Assembly: GCF_900169565.1 (NCBI RefSeq)
Contig: NZ_LT828648.1
Span: 4,020,818 to 4,084,817 of the forward strand
Direction of reading: 5' to 3'
DNA: 64,000 bases
Origin: Nitrospira japonica
GTDB lineage: Bacteria; Nitrospirota; Nitrospiria; Nitrospirales; Nitrospiraceae
The position numbers and the translations under genes are program-made. Under the pieces are notes generated by a model that worked only from the letters and a program-made list of their open reading frames with translations, searched no databases and had not been told where the DNA came from. Of this stretch, positions 26,536 through 35,638 are shown one piece after another (positions within the stretch are counted from its first letter, which is position 1; each line of letters begins with the position of its first letter).

Positions 26536-27844
26536 TTTCAAAATATCTGCGGGGTATGCGGTTGTCGACCAGAGGATGTTTGACCATGGCTCTTTCGCGG
26601 CAGTAGGCCGATTTGAGGGGATGATACAGGTTCATTAGGTCTACGGCTTCACCTGCAAACTTCTTATAGATGGCGCCGAAGAGATATTGTGCCGTCGCAT
26701 AAGAGTGATACTTCTCCACGTAGGCCCTGCCGGCCGTCCCTAATTCCGATCGTAGCGACCGGTTCGTGACAAGCACGCGCAAGACCTCAGCGATGGTGGC
26801 GGGAGTCGCGGAAACGACAGGGCACTCATCGAGAAATGAGTAGCGCCGGAAGATCTCCGTCGCGGCGCGGTCATCGAGGTTGGCGACGACCGGCAACCCG
26901 CTGGCCATGCCTTCGATCGCGTTGAGCCCGTATCCCGGCAGGATCAACTGATCGGCGAGAATATCCACCTCCTGCATGAGCTGCCTGACCTGATCGTTGG
27001 AAATGCGCTCCGCGAGCACCAGTTCTACCGGCAACCCCTCCGTCTTCAATCGATCGACCGCCGTGAGAATGTATTCCGTCCCCTTGACCCCACGATGATT
27101 TGGCGCATGCAGAATACGAACCGGCCTATCGGATGTTGCCTCCGATGTCCGCCGCGTCTGACTCCAGTTATTGGTATCAATACACACCATGTTGCCGCTG
27201 GGAACATCCCACCGTCCGACACCGTCCATGGTAAACCCCATGACGATGGCATCAGCATGCTCGGTCCAGTAGCGAACCGACCTTTCCACCCGTGCTTCCC
27301 GTCTTGCCGCATCAGGATAGGAGAGCAACAAGGCGTGGCGGACCATGGGATCGATCACTTTCGAATACCGGTAGATATCCGCGCCGTATGGAAGAACCAC
27401 CGTCCGAACACCGGCCAGACGATAGAGACGGGCTTCCCACTTCCATAAGAATACGGTCCTGCCCAGAGGCCCTCCGGAGAAAGGAATGTGTACGACTTTG
27501 GCGTGTCGAACGATGTACAAATGCGCGACGTAGGCCCCCAGCGCTTCCGCCAGACTTCCGAGCCACCGGATCTTGAATAAATCCTCGTAATAGATATCGT
27601 AATCGCTGCGCTGGTTGATCGACGAGTAATAGGTCGACATCAGCGTACGGGAGTCCCAACCGGCCCGACGCATGGCTTCCGACCAATATTTGTTGTTGAT
27701 GATCGGGATAGGCCCCCAGATGAGGAGCCGCTGGCCTCCCCGTAATGTAAGGCTTGCGAGCACAAGCCACGGGAGACAAGCCAGATCGAAGAGGAGAGCC
27801 ACGCCCCTGGCCAACCCTCGCAACACAGGCGACACATCCGTCAT
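26516..27844 (-). CDS. GT-B glycosyltransferase (HxPxHRGVKGT group)
   Basis: The 442-residue protein has an N-terminal hydrophobic segment (ALLFDLACLPWLVLASL). Then come LIWGPIPIINNKYWSEAMRR, VVHIPFSGGPLGRTVF and VVLPYGADIYRYSKVID. The donor domain carries RILHAPNHRGVKGTEYIL, VDILADQLILPGYGLNAIE and GMASGLPVVANLDDR, shared with the gene at 22094-23284. The hydrophobic N-terminus suggests association with the inner membrane. Its start codon overlaps the stop of the propeller protein gene before it (ATGA), and its end overlaps wzx, so it is tightly coupled to the export gene. Confidence 0.83.
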   Translation of the reverse strand: MTDVSPVLRGLARGVALLFDLACLPWLVLASLTLRGGQRLLIWGPIPIINNKYWSEAMRRAGWDSRTLMSTYYSSINQRSDYDIYYEDLFKIRWLGSLAEALGAYVAHLYIVRHAKVVHIPFSGGPLGRTVFLWKWEARLYRLAGVRTVVLPYGADIYRYSKVIDPMVRHALLLSYPDAARREARVERSVRYWTEHADAIVMGFTMDGVGRWDVPSGNMVCIDTNNWSQTRRTSEATSDRPVRILHAPNHRGVKGTEYILTAVDRLKTEGLPVELVLAERISNDQVRQLMQEVDILADQLILPGYGLNAIEGMASGLPVVANLDDRAATEIFRRYSFLDECPVVSATPATIAEVLRVLVTNRSLRSELGTAGRAYVEKYHSYATAQYLFGAIYKKFAGEAVDLMNLYHPLKSAYCRERAMVKHPLVDNRIPRRYFENAYEPR

Positions 27845-28809
27845 GATGACGTCATCGCCACTGAAGCCTCGGAGTCATCAGCGACGGCGAGCCCAATGCC
27901 TTCCCGGCCGAATCCATTGCCGTTGTAGAACATGTACAATTTGTTTTCGTGATGAATGACGTGAGGATAACAGATCATTTCGCTGTCGAATCCTTCATCA
28001 GAGACGTCAAAGCCGACTCCCTCGTCAATCCTGGTCCATCGAGTGCCATCGTCTGATTCAGCATATCCGATGCGATAGGGACGGACAGGCAACCGCGCGG
28101 TCGAATACCACATACGATACGCGCCGCCGAATTTGAGCACGCTTGAACGGGCGATATTGGTTTCATCCTTGGAAGCGAAATCTATCGCGACGGTTCCGTC
28201 CCGGGTCCAAGAAATCCCGTCCCGAGACTCCGCATATTTGATGTGATACACGGATTTCAGGCCTCCGTCCGCAGATTCCTCCCAGCGGATGCCTGATACG
28301 TAAGTCATTCTCCACAGATCGTTGTCGATGAATACGTTCGGAGAGGTCACCAGACAGGGATCGTGTTCGCTTCGCGCCATAATCGGCGATCGAAACAATC
28401 TTTCGAACGAGCGCCCTCCGTCTTCACTGACAGCCAGTCCGATTGAAGCATAGAAGAGTGGCTGACGGCACCCTCGATTCCAGCCGATAAAGTAAAGGTA
28501 TTTCTTGTTCCCAACCGTTACAATTGACGACGGATAGACACCGTGTTCATCAAAGTGTCCCGTCGGCCCAGGCGACAAGATCGGCTGCACGGTAGAGCCG
28601 AGGACTTTTACGGGTTCGTGAAGATCGATCTCGATGCAGCCGATGTGAGAGCGTTGCAACTCGTCGCGGCTGGCAAAATACACTCGGTACCGTGACCCAT
28701 CGAGTTGGTCCGCGACGGGCAATTGGCAATGTGACTTCATCCACGCCACTCTCGCGTCCGGCCGATAGATCAACCCCTTTTTTTCCCATCGAGGCCGGGA
28801 GAATCTCAT
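27841..28809 (-). CDS. Five-bladed beta-propeller glycosidase-like protein (GH43/GH130-type fold)
   Basis: The 322-residue protein has repeated propeller-blade strands ending in short Asp-containing turns: YRVYFASRDELQRSHIG, YLYFIGWNRGCRQPLFYAS, WRMTYVSGIRWEES, IKYAESRDGISWTRDG, YRMWYSTARLPVRPYRIGY and LYMFYNGNGFGREGIGLAV. The pattern of Y-x-M/R-Y/W blades with D-G-x-x-W turns matches GH32/43/68/130-clan propellers. No signal peptide is seen, so it probably acts in the cytosol. Such proteins occur in some glycan loci but their activity is mostly unproven. The ATG at 28809 was chosen because the 13 residues upstream are atypical. A 112-base gap precedes it. Confidence 0.72.
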   Translation of the reverse strand: MRFSRPRWEKKGLIYRPDARVAWMKSHCQLPVADQLDGSRYRVYFASRDELQRSHIGCIEIDLHEPVKVLGSTVQPILSPGPTGHFDEHGVYPSSIVTVGNKKYLYFIGWNRGCRQPLFYASIGLAVSEDGGRSFERLFRSPIMARSEHDPCLVTSPNVFIDNDLWRMTYVSGIRWEESADGGLKSVYHIKYAESRDGISWTRDGTVAIDFASKDETNIARSSVLKFGGAYRMWYSTARLPVRPYRIGYAESDDGTRWTRIDEGVGFDVSDEGFDSEMICYPHVIHHENKLYMFYNGNGFGREGIGLAVADDSEASVAMTSS

Positions 28810-28921
28810 GGCTGCGCCGCTGTGCATGCTCGGGTACACGCACGGCATCCGATCCCGACAAAGTTCTCCCTGTCTCTGCTGATCAACCGACGTCGCATCC
28901 CGAGGAAGTCAATGCAGGAGG

Positions 28922-29536
28922 TTACTTTCGCACCGTGATCGTCCATTCAAATAGGGGATAATCGTGCAGCAACGACACCCGACGGGAATATCGTCGCTTG
29001 CAGTAGTCAAAGAAATACAACGGATCGCCATAATAGAGCTGCGGCTCCCGGTAGTCGACATATGTGGAAAGCAGATTGAATGCAAATCCCCGAGAAGAGT
29101 GTTGAAACAGGTTGTCGAGCGTCCGCTCGATATGACCGAGCCAATTTGCTTCATCCTCCTGGAGTCGCACGTTGAAAATGCCGCTGGCGAACGAATAGTC
29201 CGCTGTTTCATCGAGGACACTGCTCTTTCGGAAGTCGCCGTGAGGCACACGGACTTTGGCCTGCGCGAGCATTTTGTCGCTGATGTCGTATCCGCGAAAC
29301 AGGGAGACCTCAATGCCCCTTGAGATCAGATAGTCGTGCAATGCGCCGTACCCGCACCCAAGATCGTTGATGCTTGACCGCCCCTCCGCATCGATGACCG
29401 AGGCTAGCTTGTCGAATCTAAGCCGGTGAGAGTCTTCATCGCGCCAACCCACCCCCAGAGGCTTGAGCCCATGTTGTTCCAGACTCTCTTCGTAGAGTCT
29501 GGCAATCGGCTGTAGATCAGCCTTATCGTCAGTCAT
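28922..29536 (-). CDS. SAM-dependent methyltransferase (class I, small)
   Basis: The 204-residue protein carries motif I SINDLGCGYGALHDYLI near residues 55-70. It continues with YDISDKMLAQAKVRV and DYSFASGIFNVRLQEDEANW, followed by NLLSTYVDYREPQLYYGDPL. The overall form is a compact Methyltransf_25/11-type enzyme. The substrate is unknown; within this operon a sugar O- or N-methylation is plausible. The ATG overlaps the stop of the acyltransferase gene before it (ATGA), and a 112-base gap follows before the propeller gene. Its bases look AT-richer than the precursor genes. Confidence 0.8.
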   Translation of the reverse strand: MTDDKADLQPIARLYEESLEQHGLKPLGVGWRDEDSHRLRFDKLASVIDAEGRSSINDLGCGYGALHDYLISRGIEVSLFRGYDISDKMLAQAKVRVPHGDFRKSSVLDETADYSFASGIFNVRLQEDEANWLGHIERTLDNLFQHSSRGFAFNLLSTYVDYREPQLYYGDPLYFFDYCKRRYSRRVSLLHDYPLFEWTITVRK

Positions 29537-30195
29537 CGCAAAAACTTGCTGCTGTCCTTGGGAAGTTTTTTGGCACGTTCGGCGACATGGACTTCGCCGT
29601 CGGACGTAGACTTCTGAATGAGCGCGCCCGGCCCAATGATGTTATCGTTGCCGACGACCACGCTGTCCGTAATCGTCGCGTTCACACCGATAAAGCATCG
29701 GTCCCCGACTGTGCAATGCCCGGAAACGACCACATGGCTTGAAATGAAGCAACTCGGCCCAATGGAGCTATGGTGACCGATGTGATTTCCACTCCACAAG
29801 ATCGCTCCATTTCCGATTTTCACAAAAGGTTGAATCGTATTATCTTCAAATATGAAAACATTATCTCCCAACATCGTGTCACCCCAATGTGTCGCCTTTG
29901 AGGAGAGATAGGTAAGCAGCTTGTACCCCTTCGTTCTCGCCGCTGAACAGTACTGCTCCCGTAACCGGTTCAGGTGCCTATAGCCAACGGCCACAAACAT
30001 CTCGTACGTGTCCGGAGGAAACCGGGTTTCCACTTCCTCGAAGGCAACGAGCGGCCGACCGAGAAACTGCGGTTGACCGACAAAATCGCCTGTCGCGGTG
30101 AATGCGGCAACACGATACGGGCTGTCATGCGCGAGGTAAAAATCGATGACCTCCGCCAAGCTCCCGGTGCCGAAGATGACGGCTTGCTTCGTCAT
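29533..30195 (-). CDS. NeuD/PglD-like sugar O/N-acyltransferase (left-handed beta-helix)
   Basis: The 220-residue protein begins with a Rossmann-like domain (AVIFGTGSLAEVIDFYL). A hexapeptide-repeat left-handed beta-helix follows from about residue 95: GDTMLGDNVFIFEDNTIQP, KIGNGAILWSGNHIGHHSSI, SSHVVVSGHCTVGDRCFIG and DSVVVGNDNIIGPGALI. The SGNHIGHHS stretch holds the catalytic His region of PglD/NeuD-type acetyltransferases. It probably acetylates an amino or hydroxyl sugar position with acetyl-CoA. It lies 3 bases after the FemAB-like gene, and the methyltransferase overlaps its end. An amino-sugar substrate could come from the DegT aminotransferase at 33188. Confidence 0.85.
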   Translation of the reverse strand: MTKQAVIFGTGSLAEVIDFYLAHDSPYRVAAFTATGDFVGQPQFLGRPLVAFEEVETRFPPDTYEMFVAVGYRHLNRLREQYCSAARTKGYKLLTYLSSKATHWGDTMLGDNVFIFEDNTIQPFVKIGNGAILWSGNHIGHHSSIGPSCFISSHVVVSGHCTVGDRCFIGVNATITDSVVVGNDNIIGPGALIQKSTSDGEVHVAERAKKLPKDSSKFLR

Positions 30196-30198
30196 GGG

Positions 30199-31230
30199 CT
30201 ACGTCGCAGCAGTCAGACTGTGAAAGGGGACGACAAAGAAATCCGGATAGGCGGAAAGGATCTCCGACTTCGATCGTTTCAGAATATCCGGCCCGTTTAA
30301 CTGCGTGAAATACCGGTAGGATGCATCCTTTGCACCCCATTTTCGCTTGAAGCGCAGGACGCCGTCCTGGCTGAGCCATGTCCCGCCCCAGTTCCAGCGA
30401 AGAAATCCCTGCCTGGCGGCATCGACCATGGCCTTTGCCAAAATGAGCGCCATCGGCTGACTCTCGCGGTTTTTCGAAACGGTAACAGGGGTGAAATATT
30501 CCACCGTCCTGTTGAAATAAAATAGCAAGAGACCCGAAATCAATATCCCGTTCTGCTCGGCCACATAAATACGATAGTCGGTCCCAGCATTGAAATGGGT
30601 GCGCACCTTTGAGAAAAACTCATGACTCTTCGCCTTGCCTGAGATTTCCGCCATGTTTTCGGTGTGCACGGTCTCGATGAAGGAGAGTTGATCGTTGTCG
30701 ATTCGCACCGTCACGCCGCTCGATTCAGCCTTGCGTATATTACGTCTAGCCGAGCCGTCTATGGCGCCGAGCAGGGCCGACTCCGGATCATGTCCCTCCC
30801 ACAACAGCGACGTCCACTGTGCAATCCGTTCGTCGATCACCGTGTGCGCGGGGGTGACCGAAGGGGCATGAAACGGATGACAGATCCACGTTGCCGCCGC
30901 GACATCGGGTTTCGAGACCAGTTCGTCATACTTCGCCGTGAGTGCGAATGCGACGTCTTGGTCGGTCGCCAAGACCCCGCCGTTGCTGCCATAGTAAGGA
31001 AGCGAGTTGATGACTTTTCCGTATGGTCCGTCACGCCACATGATCGGCAGTACGCCCGAAATCAACTCGTCCTTCCAAGCAATCCAATACTGGGCTTCGC
31101 ACCGCAGCAAGGCCTGGAGAAACACCTTGTACCGCAGTGAAGAGTAGAGCAGAGACTCCTCGACACCGAGCAGAAAGGTTTCATAGGCGGCCTCGTCATC
31201 CGGCCCTAGAACCGAAAGTCTGGGCGTCAA
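30199..31230 (-). CDS. FemAB-like GNAT family acyl/aminoacyltransferase
   Basis: The 343-residue protein resembles FemAB/BioF2-like double-GNAT proteins. It has YWIAWKDELISGVLPIMWR, INSLPYYGSNGGVLATDQ, GSARRNIRKAESSGVTVRI, YFTPVTVSKNRESQPMALIL and RWNWGGTWLSQDGVLRFKRK. Family members transfer amino acids from aminoacyl-tRNA or acyl groups to amino acceptors. The best start is TTG at 31230, which overlaps the stop of asparagine synthase copy 3 as TTGA. A frame reading further up lies wholly inside asnB and looks like noise. The context (aminotransferase, NeuD-like acyltransferase) suggests that it modifies an amino sugar, but that is inference. Confidence 0.75.
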   Translation of the reverse strand: MTPRLSVLGPDDEAAYETFLLGVEESLLYSSLRYKVFLQALLRCEAQYWIAWKDELISGVLPIMWRDGPYGKVINSLPYYGSNGGVLATDQDVAFALTAKYDELVSKPDVAAATWICHPFHAPSVTPAHTVIDERIAQWTSLLWEGHDPESALLGAIDGSARRNIRKAESSGVTVRIDNDQLSFIETVHTENMAEISGKAKSHEFFSKVRTHFNAGTDYRIYVAEQNGILISGLLLFYFNRTVEYFTPVTVSKNRESQPMALILAKAMVDAARQGFLRWNWGGTWLSQDGVLRFKRKWGAKDASYRYFTQLNGPDILKRSKSEILSAYPDFFVVPFHSLTAAT

Positions 31231-33131
31231 TGCAGTGTCTCGCGTTCCCGCGCCCCGCCGTCGAGAAAGATCCGGCACCATTCCTCAAAATAGACGAGCG
31301 ACCAGATCAGGAGCCGGCGGTTCTGTCGTCCGTCCAAATGTTCGTCGACCAACCGCTGTATAGCCTCTCGATCGAAAAATTCATAGATCCGCGGAGACCC
31401 CTTAAATAGGAGCTTGCGAACATAGTCGATACTTTCCCCTCGAAACCAGCTGGCATCGGGCGCCGAGAATCCCTGCTTTTCAGCCTGAGTGATGGAATCG
31501 GGTATATAGTTCTGCATCGCCTTCCGGAGGAGCAGCTTCCCGTCCCTGGTTCGCTCAAAGTACTTGCGCGTCTTGGCGCCGGGTTCGTTTTCATTGAGCT
31601 TCACGACTTCGTCCAGATTGCCGAGCTTGAATCGGACGGGCAGACGCTGGGCAAAATCAGCCAGATCGTTATCCAGAAAGGGCACTCTTGTTTCGAGACT
31701 ATGGGCCATGGATAGCTTGTCTTCTACGACCAACAATCCGTGCAGGAACGTCCGGGCTTCGAAATAGAGCGAATGACTGACGTAGTCTTCCGGCCTCGTA
31801 AACGTCTCTGCATGTTTCTGAAAGACATCGCGGAAAATGTCCCGTGTCCAGACCTTTGACACGTCGTTCCAGACGGGCTTGAATACCTGCTGAATCGCCT
31901 TGTTGGGGATGAGTCGTTGCCAGAAAAGATAGTATTTATCGATGTAGTGTTCGAAATCATCGTTGACGACCGCTCGGTAATACCGCCAAGGATATCCGCC
32001 GAACAATTCGTCTCCTCCGGCTCCGGACAGCACGACCTTTACAAATTTGCTGGCCAGTTTGGCGGCAAAAAAGTTCGGATAGCTCTGTCCCACCCTTGGT
32101 TCTTCCAGGTGATATACGAGCCGAGCCATGATGCGTTCCATGTCGCCGGCCTTGAGGACCATTTCATAATGTTCGGTCTTGAATAGATAGGACATATGTT
32201 CGGCCCGGGAGCGTTCGTCGTAGCCAAGCTCGACGCCGGACACCGAACTGAGGTCGAATCCGGTTGTGAATGTCTTGATGTAGGGCAACTGCGACGCGGC
32301 GACTGCGGTGATGGATCCGGAATCCATTCCTCCGCTGAGATATGAACCGACATCCACGTCGCTGATCAGTTGGCGGCCGACGGCCTGCCGGAACAGACGG
32401 CTGAGTTCTTCGACATATTCCCTCTCATCGCCCGACGAGTCGGGTTCGACAAAGCGATAATCCCAGTATCGTGTGCTGGTCAGATCACCGTGCCCGGGAC
32501 GGATGGTCGCGTAGGTTCCGGCGGGCAGCAGCTTGACGCCCCGAAAGAGCGTTCTGTCTGTGAAGAAATTCTGAAAGGTGAAGTATTCGAGCAGCGCCTC
32601 GCGATCGAGACCGGTTTCGTACGCCGGATGTGCAAGGATCGCTTTGATCTCCGAACCAAAGAGCAACGTGTTCCCGACCGCCGCATAGTACATGGGCTTG
32701 ATGCCATACCGGTCTCGGGCCAAGACCAGAGCCTGTTCCTTTTCGTCCCACAGGGCAAAGGCAAACATCCCGTTGAGCCGCTCGAGCGCCTTGACTCCCC
32801 ATTCGGCGAGGGCATAGAGCAGTACTTCCGAGTCGGTTTTTGACCGGAACCGGTAGCGAAGACTCTCTAACTCCGCTCGAATCTCTTGGAAATTGTAAAT
32901 CTCCCCGTTGTAGGTGAGAACATATCGCCCATCCGGCGTCATCATGGGTTGATGGCCGGCAACGGACAGATCGATGATGGCCAAGCGTCGATGACCCAAC
33001 GCCACATTGTTTCGTACCCACTGCCCTTCCCCGTCCGGTCCGCGGTGGGCAATGGCGTCGGTCATGCGCTTCAGCAACACCGGCGATGCCGGGGCGCCGT
33101 CGAGATGGACTATGCCTGCGATACCGCACAT
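31227..33131 (-). CDS. asnB: Asparagine synthase-like glutamine amidotransferase (copy 3 of 4)
   Basis: The 634-residue protein begins MCGIAGIVHLDG (nucleophile Cys2). It has TYNGEIYNFQEIRAELES, LARDRYGIKPMYYA, the PP-loop SYLSGGMDSGSITAVAAS, and VLSGAGGDELFGGYPWRYY. The synthetase part carries VVEDKLSMAHSLETRVPFLD, which places it with the well-known asparagine synthase (glutamine-hydrolysing) clade of sugar loci. The second Ser of the PP-loop is replaced by Gly (DSGS rather than DSS). It ends in a TTGA overlap with the FemAB-like gene, so the two are probably translated together. Substrate unknown. Confidence 0.9.
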   Translation of the reverse strand: MCGIAGIVHLDGAPASPVLLKRMTDAIAHRGPDGEGQWVRNNVALGHRRLAIIDLSVAGHQPMMTPDGRYVLTYNGEIYNFQEIRAELESLRYRFRSKTDSEVLLYALAEWGVKALERLNGMFAFALWDEKEQALVLARDRYGIKPMYYAAVGNTLLFGSEIKAILAHPAYETGLDREALLEYFTFQNFFTDRTLFRGVKLLPAGTYATIRPGHGDLTSTRYWDYRFVEPDSSGDEREYVEELSRLFRQAVGRQLISDVDVGSYLSGGMDSGSITAVAASQLPYIKTFTTGFDLSSVSGVELGYDERSRAEHMSYLFKTEHYEMVLKAGDMERIMARLVYHLEEPRVGQSYPNFFAAKLASKFVKVVLSGAGGDELFGGYPWRYYRAVVNDDFEHYIDKYYLFWQRLIPNKAIQQVFKPVWNDVSKVWTRDIFRDVFQKHAETFTRPEDYVSHSLYFEARTFLHGLLVVEDKLSMAHSLETRVPFLDNDLADFAQRLPVRFKLGNLDEVVKLNENEPGAKTRKYFERTRDGKLLLRKAMQNYIPDSITQAEKQGFSAPDASWFRGESIDYVRKLLFKGSPRIYEFFDREAIQRLVDEHLDGRQNRRLLIWSLVYFEEWCRIFLDGGARERETLH

Positions 33132-33187
33132 ACCCGGGTCGCGTCCTTTCGGCTCAGCACCGGATCAGGATGGGAAAATCTCGAACA

Positions 33188-34333
33188 TCAAAGCCGGCTG
33201 AGAGCCTGAACGATATACGAAAGATCGTCATCGCTCATCCGATTGTGCAACGGAATGGCCATGGTATTCCGATCGCAATCGCGGGCGCCGGGAAAATCGT
33301 CCGGCTTCAAGCCGAACCGCTGTCGGTAGTACTTGAGCATGTGCACCGCGTGGGTTCCCGGCCTGGTCGAGATGCCCTGTTGCTGCAGGAACTCCATGAT
33401 CTCGTTACGTGAGCGAGGAGCCGCGTTCGGATTCACATAAGTCACGAAGGCCTGCCATGCATGCCGTCCCTTCGGCGGTTCTTCCGGCATGCGAAGCCAC
33501 CTCACACCGGCCAATTCTTTGCGGTATCGGGCGGCCAAGTCGGCCCGTTCATCGATGAATGTGTCCAGCTTCTTCAGCTGTACCAGACCGACCGCGCCTT
33601 GCAGATCGGTCATCCGATAATTGAACCCCAGCAGCTCGAACTCCGGGAGCAAGTAGGGGCGCGGGCCATGATGTCGTTCTTCTTCCGATACCGATGCCCC
33701 GTGGTTGCGCAGCTTCCTTACCCGGTCGGCCAACCCGTCGTCGTTGGTCGTCACCATGCCGCCTTCGCCGGTCGTGATGGACTTGCGCGGGTGGAAGGAG
33801 AACACCCCGAGATCTCCCAGTGCGCCGGCGGGCCGGCCTTCCCAGCTTGCCCCCGCGGCGCAAGCCGCATCCTCGATGATCTTGATATCGGGGCGGAGGA
33901 CCTTGCGCAACGCGGCCATGTCGGCGCAGAGGCCGAACAAATGAACGGGGATGACGGCCTTGGTCTTGGGAGTCAGCCGGCGGGCCACGTCCTTCGGATC
34001 GATGTTGTAGGTGACGCGGTCGACATCGGCAAAGACCGGAGTGGCCCCGCAGTAGAGGACGACGTTGGCCGTCGCCACCCAGGTAAACGCCGGCACGATT
34101 ACTTCATCTCCCGGTCCGATTCCCAGAGCGGCAAGCGCCAAGTGAAGACCCGTGGTGGCGGAGGTGGCGGCCACGGCATGTTTGACCTCATGCCGCGCGG
34201 CGAAGGCGTTCTCGAATGCCGCGACTTTCGGCCCTTGCGTCAGCCAACCGGTTTCGATCGGTTCGCGCAAGGCCTGCCATTCCTCTTCTCCAAGGCTCGG
34301 CGTAGCGATCTGAATTTGGCGACGTTCGGTCAT
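33188..34333 (-). CDS. DegT/DnrJ/EryC1/StrS family sugar aminotransferase
   Basis: The 381-residue PLP-dependent aminotransferase begins IQIATPSLGEEEWQALREPI. It has the cofactor segments AATSATTGLHLALAALGIG, VIVPAFTWVATANVVLY, IEDAACAAGASWEGRP and the Schiff-base lysine region FSFHPRKSITTGEGGMV. It transfers an amino group from glutamate to a keto-sugar nucleotide in the cytosol. The gene lies 8 bases after a UDP-sugar epimerase-like gene, and a FemAB-like protein and a NeuD-like acyltransferase follow downstream. This would make an acylated amino sugar. The exact sugar is not evident. Confidence 0.93.
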   Translation of the reverse strand: MTERRQIQIATPSLGEEEWQALREPIETGWLTQGPKVAAFENAFAARHEVKHAVAATSATTGLHLALAALGIGPGDEVIVPAFTWVATANVVLYCGATPVFADVDRVTYNIDPKDVARRLTPKTKAVIPVHLFGLCADMAALRKVLRPDIKIIEDAACAAGASWEGRPAGALGDLGVFSFHPRKSITTGEGGMVTTNDDGLADRVRKLRNHGASVSEEERHHGPRPYLLPEFELLGFNYRMTDLQGAVGLVQLKKLDTFIDERADLAARYRKELAGVRWLRMPEEPPKGRHAWQAFVTYVNPNAAPRSRNEIMEFLQQQGISTRPGTHAVHMLKYYRQRFGLKPDDFPGARDCDRNTMAIPLHNRMSDDDLSYIVQALSRL

Positions 34334-34341
34334 GAGCGTTT

Positions 34342-35337
34342 TTATCCCCCTGCCGCGGCGCGCCGAGCGGCGACTTCTTCCTTATGTGCCGCTCTCCAGG
34401 CGATCAGTCGGGTCAATCCCTCTTTCAATTCGACCTTCGCCGTGAATCCGATCTCCTCGCTCGCGCGTTTTGCGGACCCGATCCTGTTCCGCACCAAGGT
34501 GGCCTGGCTGCGCGGAGCGTACTTGATCGGCGCCTTGCAGCCGGTGAGATCGATCACCATCTCGGCCAACTGTTTCAGGGACGTCCTCTTGCCGGTTCCC
34601 ACGTTGTAGAATCGATCGGTCGTCTCGGCCTTCATCGCGCACACGTTGGCTCTTCCGCAATCGGCGACCGCGACGAAGTCGAAGGCTTCGCTTCCGTCGC
34701 CGAGGATCGTGGGCCCCTCCCCCCGGTCGATCGCATCGAGCATTTTCATGATTACCGCGATATAGGCTCCCCGGTAATCCTGCCGCGGACCGTACACGTT
34801 CATGTACCGCAATCCCACGAAATCGAGCCCATAGCGGTAATGGAAGGAGCGGGCCATCGCTTCGCCGCAAATTTTCGTCGCGCCGTAGAAATTCTTGTTA
34901 TTGAACGGATGGTCTTCCGTCATCGGTTCTTCGACGGCGTCCCCGTACACCGACGCCGATGACGAGTAGACGAGCCGCTTGATCTTGTTGGCCACGCAGG
35001 CCTCGAGCACGTTAAAGGTTCCCCGCACGTTCACGTCGAAGGCGGAGCGCGGATATTCGTGGCATTGGAGCAACCAGAGCGCCGCGAAATGGAAGACCGC
35101 ATCCATGCCCTTCATCCCGGCGTCGAGGATATCGGTCTGGCAGATGTCGCCCCCGACCTCGTAGATTTTTACGCGCGGATCTTTCAAGGCTTCATGGAGA
35201 TTCTCCTGTCTCCCCCGCACGAAGTTGTCATAGATTCGAATTTCCGAGACGTCTTCCTTGATCAATTCATCCACGGCATGGGATCCTATGAGTCCGGCTC
35301 CGCCGATGACGATGACCTTCTTTCCCATCAGATCCAC
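34342..35337 (-). CDS. NAD-dependent epimerase/dehydratase (UDP-sugar epimerase-like)
   Basis: The 331-residue extended SDR has VIVIGGAGLIGSHAVDELI and DNFVRGRQENLHEAL. It continues with DAVFHFAALWLLQCHEYP, LVYSSSASVYGDAVEEP, NFYGATKICGEAMARSF (YxxxK) and YGPRQDYRGAYIAVI. The group acts on UDP-sugars and is often paired with a DegT aminotransferase, as here (8 bases before it). The start is GTG at 35337, because AGGAG lies 7 bases upstream of it; the ATG three codons later has no such site. A 301-base noncoding stretch precedes it, so transcription may restart here. Confidence 0.88.
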   Translation of the reverse strand: MDLMGKKVIVIGGAGLIGSHAVDELIKEDVSEIRIYDNFVRGRQENLHEALKDPRVKIYEVGGDICQTDILDAGMKGMDAVFHFAALWLLQCHEYPRSAFDVNVRGTFNVLEACVANKIKRLVYSSSASVYGDAVEEPMTEDHPFNNKNFYGATKICGEAMARSFHYRYGLDFVGLRYMNVYGPRQDYRGAYIAVIMKMLDAIDRGEGPTILGDGSEAFDFVAVADCGRANVCAMKAETTDRFYNVGTGKRTSLKQLAEMVIDLTGCKAPIKYAPRSQATLVRNRIGSAKRASEEIGFTAKVELKEGLTRLIAWRAAHKEEVAARRAAAGG

Positions 35338-35638
35338 GTGATGGCTCCTCTCGTCGGACAGTCTGAACCGTTTCTGGTGCTCTCTTGATCTCCGCGGTAC
35401 TCGACCACTAAAAATCCCTTCCTTATAGCCTAGTTATCAGAGTAATTCCCAGAAAAGGCTGGAATGATCCGCATACAGCTCCGCCCTCTCACTTACAGGG
35501 GCCATTCCTGGCAGGCCACGACCCCCATTGGAGGCGCAGTGTACACGGCTCAGCAGAATGTTGGAAGTGACTGGGAAGGCTGGGATCTTCCGGCCGGAGG
35601 CGGTCTACTCTGTCTTGAGAAATAGTAAGAAGAACCGG
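35338..35638. other. 301-base intergenic region
   Basis: I find no gene here. The minus strand holds an AT-rich patch near 35405-35455 with a -10-like TATAAG at 35422-35427, but no matching -35 at 16-18 bases, so a promoter for the epimerase is only possible. The AGGAG site before 35337 is the epimerase ribosome-binding site. Part of the rest reads like degenerate coding sequence without recognisable motifs. Confidence 0.4.
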
